This document shows positions 46,329-55,336 of a stretch of DNA of 64,000 nucleotides, piece after piece. The position numbers and the translations under genes were made by a program. The DNA is from Sphingomonas bacterium (GTDB lineage Bacteria > Pseudomonadota > Alphaproteobacteria > Sphingomonadales > Sphingomonadaceae), in contig NZ_CAHJWJ010000005.1 in NCBI RefSeq assembly GCF_903642285.1, positions 1-64,000 of the forward strand, read 5' to 3'. Below the pieces are notes generated by a model that was not told the DNA's origin, ran no database searches, and was given only the letters and a program-made list of their open reading frames with translations. Position 1 is the first letter of the stretch. Each line of letters starts with the position of its first letter.

Positions 46329-47417
46329 ATGAAACTGTCACCCACGCTCCTACCGCTGATCGTCGCGCTCGGCATTTGCGGCGCGGGCGTCGCTCAAGCC
46401 CAGTCCTTTGCCGAGCAAACGCCGCCGCCGCCGCCCGATTATGCGCTCGCATCCTCCTGGGCGGCGGGTCCGTTCGGACCAGGCGCGAGCGCGGTCGTGC
46501 CGAAGGGTGCCACCCCCGCGTCGCGCGATCCTGCGGTGGACGTCTTCTATGTCTACCCGACGACGTTTCGCAGCACGACCGTGTGGAACCAGGACCTGGC
46601 GGACGCGACGACCGACGCCTGGACGGACGTGAGCGTCATCGCGCGGCAGGCGAGCATTTTCAATGCATGTTGCCGCGTGTTCGCACCACGCTATCGCCAA
46701 GCGTCGTTCCGTAATGTCGGCGGCGAGCGCGACAAGGCGCTCGACCTCGCATATCAGGACGTCGCACGGGCATTCGATCACTATCTGACGACGCAGAACC
46801 GCGGCCGCCCCTTCATCCTCGCCGGGCACAGCCAGGGCGCATGGATGATCGCGCGATTGCTCGAGGAGAAGATCGACGGCACACCGCTGCAGGACAAGTT
46901 GGTTGCCGCCTACATCGTCGGTATCAACCTCGCCGAGGGTGATTTCGGCCGACGCTTCAAGCACGTGCTACCATGCGCGACGCCCGACCAGACGGGGTGC
47001 GCAGTGCAGTGGAATTCGGTCCTCGCAAGCGCCGATCTCACGAAGATCGCCGCCCAGTATCAAGCACCTTACGTGGCGAAACGTGGCGACGATCCCGGTA
47101 AGGTGACATTGTGTGTCAACCCGCTGACGTTCGACCGGTCGAAGCCCGCGGCCACAACTGCGCAGGCGCAGGGCGCGGTGCCGGGTGATCCGGGCGAGGG
47201 CCCGCTGCGCCCGTTGCTGATCCATGCCGTCGCGGCACATTGTGCCCAGGGACTGCTGATCGTGGATCCGAGCCCGGCTCTCGCGCTCAAGCCGATCCCG
47301 GGCGGCGCAGTGATGCACTATCATGATCTCGGCTTATTCTACGCCGATGTCCGGGCGAACGCCGCCCGGCGCGTGAAGTCGTATCTCAGGACGCTTGGCA
47401 CCCGGACAAAGCGCTAG
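46329..47417 (+). CDS. Secreted DUF3089 alpha/beta-hydrolase-like protein
   Basis: 362-aa exported protein of the DUF3089 family. The signal peptide MKLSPTLLPLIVALGICGAGVAQA is followed by a Pro-rich segment, then VDVFYVYPTTFRSTTVWNQD. The nucleophile elbow GHSQG places Ser168, consistent with an esterase/lipase-like alpha/beta hydrolase. A His near the end (MHYHDLGLFY) could complete the triad. ATG 46329 is chosen for the signal peptide. It probably shares a transcript with the aldehyde dehydrogenase and may release a substrate outside the cytoplasm, which is inference. Confidence 0.85.
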   Translation: MKLSPTLLPLIVALGICGAGVAQAQSFAEQTPPPPPDYALASSWAAGPFGPGASAVVPKGATPASRDPAVDVFYVYPTTFRSTTVWNQDLADATTDAWTDVSVIARQASIFNACCRVFAPRYRQASFRNVGGERDKALDLAYQDVARAFDHYLTTQNRGRPFILAGHSQGAWMIARLLEEKIDGTPLQDKLVAAYIVGINLAEGDFGRRFKHVLPCATPDQTGCAVQWNSVLASADLTKIAAQYQAPYVAKRGDDPGKVTLCVNPLTFDRSKPAATTAQAQGAVPGDPGEGPLRPLLIHAVAAHCAQGLLIVDPSPALALKPIPGGAVMHYHDLGLFYADVRANAARRVKSYLRTLGTRTKR

Positions 47418-47476
47418 ACCTCCAGGCAGGTGAAGAACGGGCCCCCGTGACGGAATTTGCTCGAGAGCAGCCTATA

Positions 47477-48841
47477 TCAGGCCCATATCGTCGGCTCGCT
47501 GCCGAGCGTCGGGTTCGCGACGAAACTGTTCGCAGGCCGGGGAATGCCGAGATTCTCGCGGAGCGTCGCACCCTCATAGTCCGTACGGAACAGCCCGCGT
47601 TTTTGCAGGATCGGCACGACCTGATCGACAAAGTCCTCCAGCGCGCCCGGCAGATAGTTGGGCGAAAGCGCGAAACCGTCGGCGCCGCCCGCACGAAACC
47701 AGGTCTCGCACATGTCGGCGATCTGCTCGGGCGTGCCCGTCTGCGAGTAGCTCGCGCGGCTCACCGACACGCGTTGCGCGAGTTTTTCGATCGTGAGGTC
47801 CTCGTCGCGCGCCATCTTGATGATTTGCTGCTGCACCCACTGCCCCCCATTGGTCAGCGGAATCTCGGGGAGCGCGTCGCCCGGTGCATATCCCGACAGG
47901 TCGAATCCGAGTTGGAACGAGAGCGTGCGCAGAGCGAGCGCCGATGGAATCAGGCCGAGCAGCTCTTCATCGAGCGCGCGGCACTCCGCCTCGGTGCTGC
48001 GGACCATGAGCTGCATCGACGGGATGACGAGCATATGGTCGGGATCGCGGCCGAACCCGACCGCGCGTTCCTTCAAATCGGCATAAAAGATCTTTGCCGC
48101 ATCGAGCGAACTTGCCGCGGTAAAGATCAGGTCGGCGGTCCGTGCCGACAACGCCCGCCCCGGGCCCGACCCGCCGGCCTGGACGATGACCGGATGGCCC
48201 TGCGGTGGTCGACCGATGTTGAGCGGGCCCGCGACCGTGAAATGTTTCCCGCGATGGTTGAGCTGGTGGAGCTTTCGCCAGTCGATATATCGCGCATTCG
48301 CCCGATCGCGGATATGCGCGTCGTCCTCGAACGAATCCCACAGCGCTTTCACGATATCGACGAACTCTTCCGCCCGCTCGTACCGATCCTCATGGTCCAT
48401 CAGCTCGTCGCGACCGAAGTTTTTGGCTTCGTTGCCGCCTGCCGACGTGACGACGTTCCAGCCGGCGCGTCCCCCCGAGATATGATCGATCGAGGCGAAG
48501 CGCCGCGCGATCGAATAAGGCTCGTTATAGGTGGTCGAGACGGTCGCGATCAGGCCGATGTCGCGGGTTACGGCGGCCAGCGCGGCGAGCAGGGTGGTGG
48601 GCTCGAGCTTGCCGGCATAGTCGGTCGCGGTGAAGGCGTCGCGTCCGGAGATGCTCGGAAACGCCTGCGAATCACCGGAGAAATAACAATGCAACTTGCC
48701 GCGCTCGGCGGTCTGCGCGAGCCTGGCATAGCTTTGGAAGTCGTGCTGATCGACCGGCGCAGCACCCGGATAGCGCCAGCCGCCGGGATGCGCGCCGCTG
48801 TTGTGAATGAAGGTGGCGAGGATCATCTTGCGATCAGACAT
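47477..48841 (-). CDS. NtaA/SnaA/DszA-family FMN-dependent monooxygenase (copy 1)
   Basis: 454-aa luciferase-like monooxygenase of the nitrilotriacetate/dibenzothiophene-sulfone monooxygenase group. Typical marks are GAHPGGWRYPGA near residue 16, LLAALAAVTRDIGLIATVST, YNEPYSIARRFASIDHISGG and GRAGWNVVTSAGGNEAKNFG, then GHPVIVQAGGSGPGRALSA. Such enzymes use FMNH2 from a separate reductase and O2 to hydroxylate or cleave C-N or C-S bonds. ATG 48841 overlaps the end of the upstream MFS gene, so the carrier and enzyme are co-translated. No flavin reductase gene is in the window. Confidence 0.92.
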   Translation of the reverse strand: MSDRKMILATFIHNSGAHPGGWRYPGAAPVDQHDFQSYARLAQTAERGKLHCYFSGDSQAFPSISGRDAFTATDYAGKLEPTTLLAALAAVTRDIGLIATVSTTYNEPYSIARRFASIDHISGGRAGWNVVTSAGGNEAKNFGRDELMDHEDRYERAEEFVDIVKALWDSFEDDAHIRDRANARYIDWRKLHQLNHRGKHFTVAGPLNIGRPPQGHPVIVQAGGSGPGRALSARTADLIFTAASSLDAAKIFYADLKERAVGFGRDPDHMLVIPSMQLMVRSTEAECRALDEELLGLIPSALALRTLSFQLGFDLSGYAPGDALPEIPLTNGGQWVQQQIIKMARDEDLTIEKLAQRVSVSRASYSQTGTPEQIADMCETWFRAGGADGFALSPNYLPGALEDFVDQVVPILQKRGLFRTDYEGATLRENLGIPRPANSFVANPTLGSEPTIWA

Positions 48842-50168
48842 GGTCGGGCTCCGGTGGCGGCGCGGCGAGGATACCCCGGTACGCGAAGAAGAAGCTCGCG
48901 GACGCCGCAATGAAGCACGGCGCGCCGACGATGAGGAAGGCGGTGCCGATCCTTTCGGGGTCGGCGAGAAGAACTTGGGTCACATAGGCGACCGCGAACG
49001 GACCGCCCGCGCCCGCAGGCAACGCGATCAGGACGCTGAGCAAACCGATCGAGAAGCCGCGCATGTCGTTTGGGATGAGGTCCTGTACCGACGCGTTCAT
49101 CGCCACGTTGAGCATCGGCGTGGCGAGCGCGACGGTCGCGAGCGCGATCAGCGCGACCGTCGCGCTCGGAGCGAAACCCGCAAAGGCACATGGCAATGCA
49201 ATAATCGGCAGCGCGATCATGATCGCAAGCTTGCCGCCACGCCGCCTTCCGATCGGGGAGTCGGCGAGTAGGCCGCCCGCGATATATCCGATCGCGCCGC
49301 CGATCAGCAGGATCAGTCCCATCATATTGGCGAATTGCGGCAGCGTCAGGTGGTAAGTCCGTATGACGAAGGGTGCCGTCCAGGCGCTAATGCCGATGAA
49401 CCCCGTATAGAACAGGCCGAACCCGAGAAACATCGGCCCGATCACCGCGCTTTGCGACCAAAGATAGCGCAGTTTTTCTCCAAGGGTCGCGCTGCGCCCA
49501 CGCGATAGCGACATCCCGAGACGGGCAGGCTCACGCACGGTCAGGAAGAGGATGCCGACGATCGGACCCATCATGCCGCAGATCAGGAAAGCGCTGCGCC
49601 AGGGGGCCACCGCCCCGAAACCGGGAATCATGAGGTGCAAATCGGAGGCTATGATCCAGCCCGGAATGACGGACGAGAGCGCCGTGCCGACCGTCGCGCC
49701 GATAAGATAGGTGCCGAGTGCGCGACCACGCTGGTGCGGTGGGAACATGTCGGCAATCAGCGAAAAGGACGCCGGGGTGATCGCGGCTTCGCCCAGACCG
49801 ACCATCGCCCGAAATATGAAGAACCATTGAAAGCTGGGGGCAAGGCCGCCCGCGGCAGTGGACAGGCTCCACAGGATTATTGCGCCGGCTATCAGGGTGC
49901 GCCGGACCTTGCGGTCGACAAGATTACCGAACCACACGCCCAGGATTGCGCCGAACATCGTGTACGCGAGACCGAGCAGCAGGCTCATCTGCACGTCGCT
50001 GATCGCCAGATCGTGTTTGATCGGTTCTGCCAGCACGCCGACGATCGCCTTGTCGATGCTGTAGATGGCGGCTGCCAGAAACAGCAGCAGCATGGGCCAC
50101 CAGCTCTTACGGAAGCCCGGGAAATGTGCATCCGCACGGGGAGACGGGGCGGAATCCGGTAGACTCAT
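48834..50168 (-). CDS. MFS transporter, spinster-like (copy 1)
   Basis: 444-aa twelve-helix carrier of the spinster-like group of the MFS. Marks are IYSIDKAIVGVLAEPIKHDL in the first helix region, FGNLVDRKVRRTLIAGA in loop 2-3, RAMVGLGEAAITPASFSLIAD in helix 4-5, and FPPHQRGRALGTYLIGATVG. Overlap with the following monooxygenase gene suggests it imports that enzyme's substrate. Bacterial relatives near aromatic or heterocycle catabolic genes are common. The 485-bp upstream gap holds several inverted repeats. Confidence 0.88.
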   Translation of the reverse strand: MSLPDSAPSPRADAHFPGFRKSWWPMLLLFLAAAIYSIDKAIVGVLAEPIKHDLAISDVQMSLLLGLAYTMFGAILGVWFGNLVDRKVRRTLIAGAIILWSLSTAAGGLAPSFQWFFIFRAMVGLGEAAITPASFSLIADMFPPHQRGRALGTYLIGATVGTALSSVIPGWIIASDLHLMIPGFGAVAPWRSAFLICGMMGPIVGILFLTVREPARLGMSLSRGRSATLGEKLRYLWSQSAVIGPMFLGFGLFYTGFIGISAWTAPFVIRTYHLTLPQFANMMGLILLIGGAIGYIAGGLLADSPIGRRRGGKLAIMIALPIIALPCAFAGFAPSATVALIALATVALATPMLNVAMNASVQDLIPNDMRGFSIGLLSVLIALPAGAGGPFAVAYVTQVLLADPERIGTAFLIVGAPCFIAASASFFFAYRGILAAPPPEPDHV

Positions 50169-50653
50169 GGCGCGACCGGAAATGGTTGTGCGACCCGCGC
50201 CTTCTCACCGTTCCGCGCTTGCATCCCTGCAGCCGGCCTTCTGCCACCGGGCCGAACACCGGCGGCAGACAAGCCGTCCGGCATCATCGTCACGCCGGTG
50301 CGCCGGACATTGCGCACCACCCATCGCGCATTGGTGCCGCAGCTCGAACATGGACCGCGGCCCCTGACGATCAGCATCAATCTTTGCATGCAGCCATCGC
50401 GTATCGCCCCTACATGCGCGCCGCCGTACCCTTGGTCGGGTCCGGTTCGCTCCCGGCCGGCAATCGTCGGCCGCATCGAGGTGTAATAGGGGAAGGCGTA
50501 TGTCGGGAATACGCAATGCGGTATGGTGCTTGAAATGTATCACGCCATACGCGACTGCGAGCACGCTGACGGTATCTGCGGGCAACTACGCGCCAGGCTG
50601 CGGCGGTGCGGCGCATCGCAGCTGGATGAAATATCGGGACATGCCTTTGCCGA
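50169..50653. other. 485-bp gap with several inverted repeats, no gene supported
   Basis: Between two minus-strand MFS genes. All open frames here have low-complexity, Arg-rich translations and no family features. At 50496-50514 GCGTAT and ATACGC form an inverted repeat, and at 50521-50550 GTATGG and CCATAC form another. They may be operators for the carrier-monooxygenase pair, although they lie over 300 bp from its start. Confidence 0.45.
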
Positions 50654-52021
50654 TCAGGCGACCGTCGTAAACAAGGTCGCCATCGTACCGCCATGATCGC
50701 GGACAGCTCGCAGCCGCCGCGCCGCGGCGAGGGCAAGCAGCGCCGACAGGCACAGCGTAGCGATCCCGACGATCGCCATCGACCAACCGACTGCATTCGC
50801 GTCGCGGAACACGCGCTCCGTCATCGTCGCTACGGCGATCGGTCCAATCGAGGCACCGATCATCGTCATGACGAACGCGTAGAGTGCGATCGACAGGCCG
50901 CGCATGCGGGGCGGGGTGATTTCAGCGACCACCGAAAGCATCGTGGTACCATAGATCGCGCTGGCGAACATGATCTCGCCCAGCAGGATCACTGCGCCGC
51001 TTCCATCTGGCGCAAGCACTGCCAGCGTCGAGGGAATCGCCAGCAGCGCAAGCAACGCCGCGAGCTTGACCTTGCCCGCCGATCCGCCGCGGCGTGCGAC
51101 GCGATCGACCAGCACGCTGGCGACCAGGGCACCCGCCACCGCCCATAGTACCAAGCTGCTGCCGATACTTTTGCCCGCCGCGCCGATCGTGAAGCCGAAG
51201 CTACGGGACAGCAGCACTGCGCCCCAACCCGTGGCGATCGAATTCCCTGCGGCGAAGGCGGCGAGCGCCCCATAGAGCGGCAGGAAAATCCCTTTGTGAT
51301 GCACGAGGAAATGCAGGTTTTCGCGGAAACGGATTTTGTCGGTCGCATTGCCGCCATCACCGCTGCGCGGCGGCTCGCGCAGCAACAAGAGCAGGCCCGC
51401 GATCGCGAACCCGAAACCGCCAACCAGCACGAACGCGATGCGCCACGGTGCCAGCGTGGCCAGAAGCGGAATATCGCTGAAGGCTCCCCGTGGCGCGACC
51501 TGCAGGATCAGGCCGCTGACCAGAGCGCCGATGCCATAGGCGATCATGCTCCCGAACACATAGATCGCCATTGGCCGTCCCCGCCCGGCCGGGGGAAAGA
51601 GATCGCTGATGATCGTCACCGCGCACGGCCCGAGCACAGCCTCACCCACGCCGACGAGCAAGCGGGAGACGAACATTTGCCCGAAATTCTGCGCCAGACC
51701 GCCGCCGATGGTCGCGAAACTCCACACGATAATTCCACACACCAACAGCCGCCGCCGATTGGTCATGTCGGCGGCCACGCCGAGCGGTAGCCCGACGGTC
51801 ACGTAGAACACCGAAAAAGCAAACCCCTGCAGCAGCGCGATCTGCAAATCGCTGATGCCGAGATCGGCCCGCACGGGATCGACCACCAGCGCAAGAATCC
51901 CACGATCGATCGTCGATACGATCTGCGCAGCGCACAAGATCACGACGGCGAACCAGGCCATCGCCCCCGAGGAGCGCGGACCGGCGTCGCGCGTGTCGAG
52001 CGGATCGATCGGTAGCGTCAT
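50654..52021 (-). CDS. MFS transporter, spinster-like (copy 2)
   Basis: 455-aa carrier of the same group as the neighbouring one, clearly a diverged paralogue: STIDRGILALVVDPVRADLG and ISDLQIALLQGFAFSVFYV parallel it. Further marks are RLLVGVGEAVLGPCAVTIISD and FPPAGRGRPMAIYVFGSM. ATG 52021 is preferred to ATG 52027, since GGAG lies six bases before the former. It is divergent from the second NtaA-type monooxygenase across about 140 bp, so a shared regulatory region is likely. Substrate unknown. Confidence 0.88.
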   Translation of the reverse strand: MTLPIDPLDTRDAGPRSSGAMAWFAVVILCAAQIVSTIDRGILALVVDPVRADLGISDLQIALLQGFAFSVFYVTVGLPLGVAADMTNRRRLLVCGIIVWSFATIGGGLAQNFGQMFVSRLLVGVGEAVLGPCAVTIISDLFPPAGRGRPMAIYVFGSMIAYGIGALVSGLILQVAPRGAFSDIPLLATLAPWRIAFVLVGGFGFAIAGLLLLLREPPRSGDGGNATDKIRFRENLHFLVHHKGIFLPLYGALAAFAAGNSIATGWGAVLLSRSFGFTIGAAGKSIGSSLVLWAVAGALVASVLVDRVARRGGSAGKVKLAALLALLAIPSTLAVLAPDGSGAVILLGEIMFASAIYGTTMLSVVAEITPPRMRGLSIALYAFVMTMIGASIGPIAVATMTERVFRDANAVGWSMAIVGIATLCLSALLALAAARRLRAVRDHGGTMATLFTTVA

Positions 52022-52164
52022 GCACATCTCCGCATGGGTTATAGGATGGCAGGTCTTGGCACCAACGGCGCACGCGCTAGGGATGCACTGCTACGGCAAC
52101 CGGCCGTGCGCCATACCGGCACCGTCGGGTTCGACGGCAAACCCTCATCGCGCGGGATGCGGCC

Positions 52165-53517
52165 ATGAAACTCCTCGCTTTTCTCCTTCAGACCGGTGGC
52201 CACATGGCGGGCTGGCGGCACCCGCGCGCCGCGACCGGGGCTTTGACCGACATCGACTATTTCACGGGCCTCGCGCAGGTGGCCGAACGCGGGCTGTTCG
52301 ATGCGGTTTTCCTCGCCGACTATGTCGGTTACCACCCGGTCAAAAGCGCGGATCTCTTTGCGGGGATCGAGTCGCCGAAGCTCGATCCGGCGCTGCTGCT
52401 TGCGGTAATGGGATCCGCGACAACCCGGGTCGGGCTGATCGGGACCGCCTCGACCACCTATAACGAGCCGTACGATCTCGCGCGCCGCATGGCGACGCTC
52501 GACCATGTCAGCCGCGGTCGTGCCGGTTGGAACATCGTGACCTCGACGATGGAGAATGAGGCGCACAATTATGGGCGCGAGGCGCATTTGGCGCATGGTG
52601 ACCGGTACGCCCGCGCCGCAGAATTCGTCGATGTCGTGCAGCGACTGTGGGACTGCTGGGAAGACGGCGCCGTAGTCGGCGACAAGGCGGCCGGTCGTTA
52701 TACCGATCCGTCGCGGATACACGCGCTCGCTCACAAGGGAGCCTATTTCAGGGTCGCAGGCCCATCGACCGTGCCGCGCCCGCCGCAGGGGCATCCGGTG
52801 CTGGTGCAGGCTGGCGCTTCGGATACCGGCAAGCGCTTTGCCGCAAGCTTTGCCGAGGTCGTCTTCACCTCGCATCCCACGCGGCAATCGGCGATTGCCT
52901 TTCGCAGCGAGATGCATGCGCTGCTCGCCGAATGCGGTCGCACCCCGGAAAGCCTCAAGATCATGACCGCGATCACCCCGATCATCGGTGCGACGCACGC
53001 GGCCGCGGAAGCGCTGCAGCGCGAACTTGACGAGATGATCCCGCCTGCGATCGCGATCAGCAAGCTGCAAGAGTATCTCGCCGGGTTTGATCTTTCCGCT
53101 TTCGCTCCGGACGCGGCCTTCCCGACGCTGCCCGCAGAGATGATGCAGGGGCAAAATTCAACGCGCGACCGCGTCGTCGCCATGGCGAGGCGCGAAGATC
53201 TGACCATTACGCAGGTCGCGCAGCGCGTCGCGGCGGGCCGCACCAGCCGGACCGCCGTCGGCACCGCAGCCGACATCGCGGACGAACTCCAGGATTGGTA
53301 CACGCACGGCGCGGCCGATGGCTTCGTCATCTCGCCGCCATTCCTGCCGGGCGGGCTCGACGATTTCGTCGACCAGGTCGTGCCGGTGCTGCAGGCGCGC
53401 GGCGTGTTTCGAACCCGTTATGAAGGCAGGACGTTGCGGGAAAACCTTGGGCTGGCGCGGCCAGCCAATCGGTTCGACACGGATCCGTCGCTGCGCGCAA
53501 AACCCGAGATCTGGTAG
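52165..53517 (+). CDS. NtaA/SnaA/DszA-family FMN-dependent monooxygenase (copy 2)
   Basis: 450-aa luciferase-like monooxygenase, homologous to the copy at 47.5 kb. Shared marks: GGHMAGWRHPRAATG at the start, TASTTYNEPYDLARRMATLD, GRAGWNIVTSTMENEAHNYG, GHPVLVQAGASDTGKRFAAS, and the end TLRENLGLARPANRF. The two copies differ enough to have separate substrates or regiochemistry. It runs toward the imidase-like operon and stops 14 bp before it, convergent. It needs reduced FMN from a reductase encoded elsewhere. Confidence 0.92.
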   Translation: MKLLAFLLQTGGHMAGWRHPRAATGALTDIDYFTGLAQVAERGLFDAVFLADYVGYHPVKSADLFAGIESPKLDPALLLAVMGSATTRVGLIGTASTTYNEPYDLARRMATLDHVSRGRAGWNIVTSTMENEAHNYGREAHLAHGDRYARAAEFVDVVQRLWDCWEDGAVVGDKAAGRYTDPSRIHALAHKGAYFRVAGPSTVPRPPQGHPVLVQAGASDTGKRFAASFAEVVFTSHPTRQSAIAFRSEMHALLAECGRTPESLKIMTAITPIIGATHAAAEALQRELDEMIPPAIAISKLQEYLAGFDLSAFAPDAAFPTLPAEMMQGQNSTRDRVVAMARREDLTITQVAQRVAAGRTSRTAVGTAADIADELQDWYTHGAADGFVISPPFLPGGLDDFVDQVVPVLQARGVFRTRYEGRTLRENLGLARPANRFDTDPSLRAKPEIW

Positions 53518-53531
53518 AGCGGCGCGCACCA

Positions 53532-54446
53532 TCACCCGGCGCGATAGCTGTCGATGATCTGGTCGCCCCGCGCGAACCAGGTTCCGCCCCGCCCCGCCAG
53601 CGCGGCGAGCAACGCCTCGAACGCGTCCATCCGGTACGGCAGGCCGATGATGTATGGCGTGAGGTGCAGCGGCAGCAGCCGCCCGCCGCCTTGCGCCGCG
53701 GCTTCCCTGGTCAGCCAGTCATGCGCGTCAAGGATCTGCTCGGCGTAGCTGTCGACAGATTGCTGCTGCACGGTGAGGATCTGGCGGTCCGACAGTTCAT
53801 GGTTGAGCGGGACGTTGACCACGCCGTTGGCGAACGCCCAGGGTGCCTCGTCATTGGCCCAGTCGACGCAATAGTCGACGCCCAATTCCTTGAGCAGCGG
53901 CACGGTGTTGAAGCTCTGCGAGCGCGCGATCGAATGCCAGCCGCGCGGGCGCGTGCCCGCAACCTTTTCCAGCGTGTCGAGCGATTGCGCGATCAGCGCG
54001 CGCTCCTCGTCGATCGGCAGCCCGCCGGCGATCGTGCCGTTCATATCGGTCGAGTGCGCGATGATCTCGTGCCCCGCCGAAACGATGTCGCGGATGATGG
54101 AGGGATAGCGCTCGGCGATCGCGCTGTTCGCCGCGACCGAGACGCTCACCCCCGCCTTCGCGAAGGCGTCGAGCAGCCGGTAGAAGCCGACCCGCGTGCC
54201 GTATTCGCGCGCGGTGTAGTGGCGGTAGTCGGGATACGCCGTCTGCATGTGTCCGGGCGCGCGAAACGGCTTGTCCGACGGCATGATCGGGAACCACTCG
54301 AGACTGACGACGATCCACGTCGCCACCGTCTTGCCGTTTGGCCAAGCGATCGGCGTGCGCTTCGGCAACGTCTCGTACGGATAGAGATCGTGATCATAAC
54401 CCAAGCGGCGCTTGGCATATTGGAGATACGTCGGATCGAGGCTCAT
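53532..54446 (-). CDS. PuuE/polysaccharide-deacetylase-like hydrolase (copy 1)
   Basis: 304-aa protein with the polysaccharide-deacetylase (NodB-like) barrel but without a signal peptide, like PuuE-type allantoinases and the cyclic imide hydrolases of this fold. Marks are TVATWIVVSLEWFPIMPSDK, RVGFYRLLDAFAKAGVSVSV, GHEIIAHSTDMNG carrying likely metal or catalytic His, and LLPLHLTPYIIGLPYRMDAF near the end. A cytoplasmic C-N hydrolase acting on a cyclic amide is more likely than sugar deacetylation. Its ATG overlaps the stop of copy 2 (ATGA). It is last in a four-gene operon. Confidence 0.85.
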   Translation of the reverse strand: MSLDPTYLQYAKRRLGYDHDLYPYETLPKRTPIAWPNGKTVATWIVVSLEWFPIMPSDKPFRAPGHMQTAYPDYRHYTAREYGTRVGFYRLLDAFAKAGVSVSVAANSAIAERYPSIIRDIVSAGHEIIAHSTDMNGTIAGGLPIDEERALIAQSLDTLEKVAGTRPRGWHSIARSQSFNTVPLLKELGVDYCVDWANDEAPWAFANGVVNVPLNHELSDRQILTVQQQSVDSYAEQILDAHDWLTREAAAQGGGRLLPLHLTPYIIGLPYRMDAFEALLAALAGRGGTWFARGDQIIDSYRAG

Positions 54447-55336
54447 GCGATCTGCCCACGGTAGGCGTCGGCGATATCGCCGGCACGGGTGATCCAGGCG
54501 CGACCATCAGCCGCAATGTGGCGCAACACCTCCTCGAACGCGCCGATCCGGTGCGGCTGGCCGATGAGATAGGCGTGGAGCGGGATGCACATCACCGTGC
54601 CGCCCGCGCCCGTCACCGTCTCCGCCTCGTCGGCGAGCCGCTCGAATTGGCGGATGAGCGTTTTCGCATATTTGCGTGGGCTCATATTGTAGACGAAGAA
54701 GCCGTAATGGTCGTTGACCTCGAGGCTGTACGGCATCGAGATCAGGTCGCCGCGCTTGGTCTTGACCGGCATCGGCTGGTCGTCGTGATACAGGTCGCAG
54801 GTATACTCCAAGCCGTATTCGGCGATCAGGTCGAGCGTGCGCGGCGTGTGCGTCAGCGCCGGCGCGAGCCAGCCACGGATCGTCTGCCCGGTCGCGTCGC
54901 GCACGGTGCGGATCGAATCCTCGATGATCGCGCGCTCCTGCGCCTCGTCCATCCCGTAGGAATAGCGCGTGTTGTAGATGCCGTGGCTGAAGAACTCCCA
55001 GCCGCGCGCCGCGCCGTCGGCGACGACCTCGGGGTGATGCTGGCAGAGCGCCACCGACAGTGAGACCGAGCCGGGGAAGCCGTGCTTGCTCATCACCTCG
55101 GCCATCCGCCAATGGCCGACGCGATTGGCGTGGTCGCGGTGCGCATAGCCCACCACGTCGGGGTGCGGCTTCGCCCAGCTCTTGCGGTGCGGGTTGGCGG
55201 GCGGGTCGATCTCGTAATATTCGAGGTTGGGCGACACCCACACCGCGACCTTCTTGTCGCCGGGCCACACCAACGGCTTGCGACCGCGATAGGGGGCGAA
55301 GTCGTACAGCTCGGGGTCGGGGGCACCTTCGTGCAT
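54443..55336 (-). CDS. PuuE/polysaccharide-deacetylase-like hydrolase (copy 2)
   Basis: 297-aa relative of copy 1, also cytoplasmic. It starts MHEGAPDPELYDFAPYRGRK; key stretches are KKVAVWVSPNLEYYEIDPPA, GYAHRDHANRVGHWRMAEVM, GWEFFSHGIYNTRYSYGMDE and CIPLHAYLIGQPHRIGAFEE. The EFFSHG segment corresponds to the metal-site region. The two copies share fold-level similarity only, so they may form a heteromer or take different rings. It overlaps the isochorismatase-like gene upstream and copy 1 downstream, both by ATGA, implying tight co-production. The expected role is opening a cyclic imide or amide. Confidence 0.85.
   Translation of the reverse strand: MHEGAPDPELYDFAPYRGRKPLVWPGDKKVAVWVSPNLEYYEIDPPANPHRKSWAKPHPDVVGYAHRDHANRVGHWRMAEVMSKHGFPGSVSLSVALCQHHPEVVADGAARGWEFFSHGIYNTRYSYGMDEAQERAIIEDSIRTVRDATGQTIRGWLAPALTHTPRTLDLIAEYGLEYTCDLYHDDQPMPVKTKRGDLISMPYSLEVNDHYGFFVYNMSPRKYAKTLIRQFERLADEAETVTGAGGTVMCIPLHAYLIGQPHRIGAFEEVLRHIAADGRAWITRAGDIADAYRGQIA

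Noticed and set aside
50205..50585. Possible gene of 126 codons on the minus strand in the 485-bp gap
   Set aside because: No ribosome site, Arg/Cys-rich low-complexity translation and no recognisable domain.
53532..55336. Chitin- or peptidoglycan-deacetylase activity
   Set aside because: Both proteins lack signal peptides and sit in an operon of cytoplasmic amidase and lyase genes.
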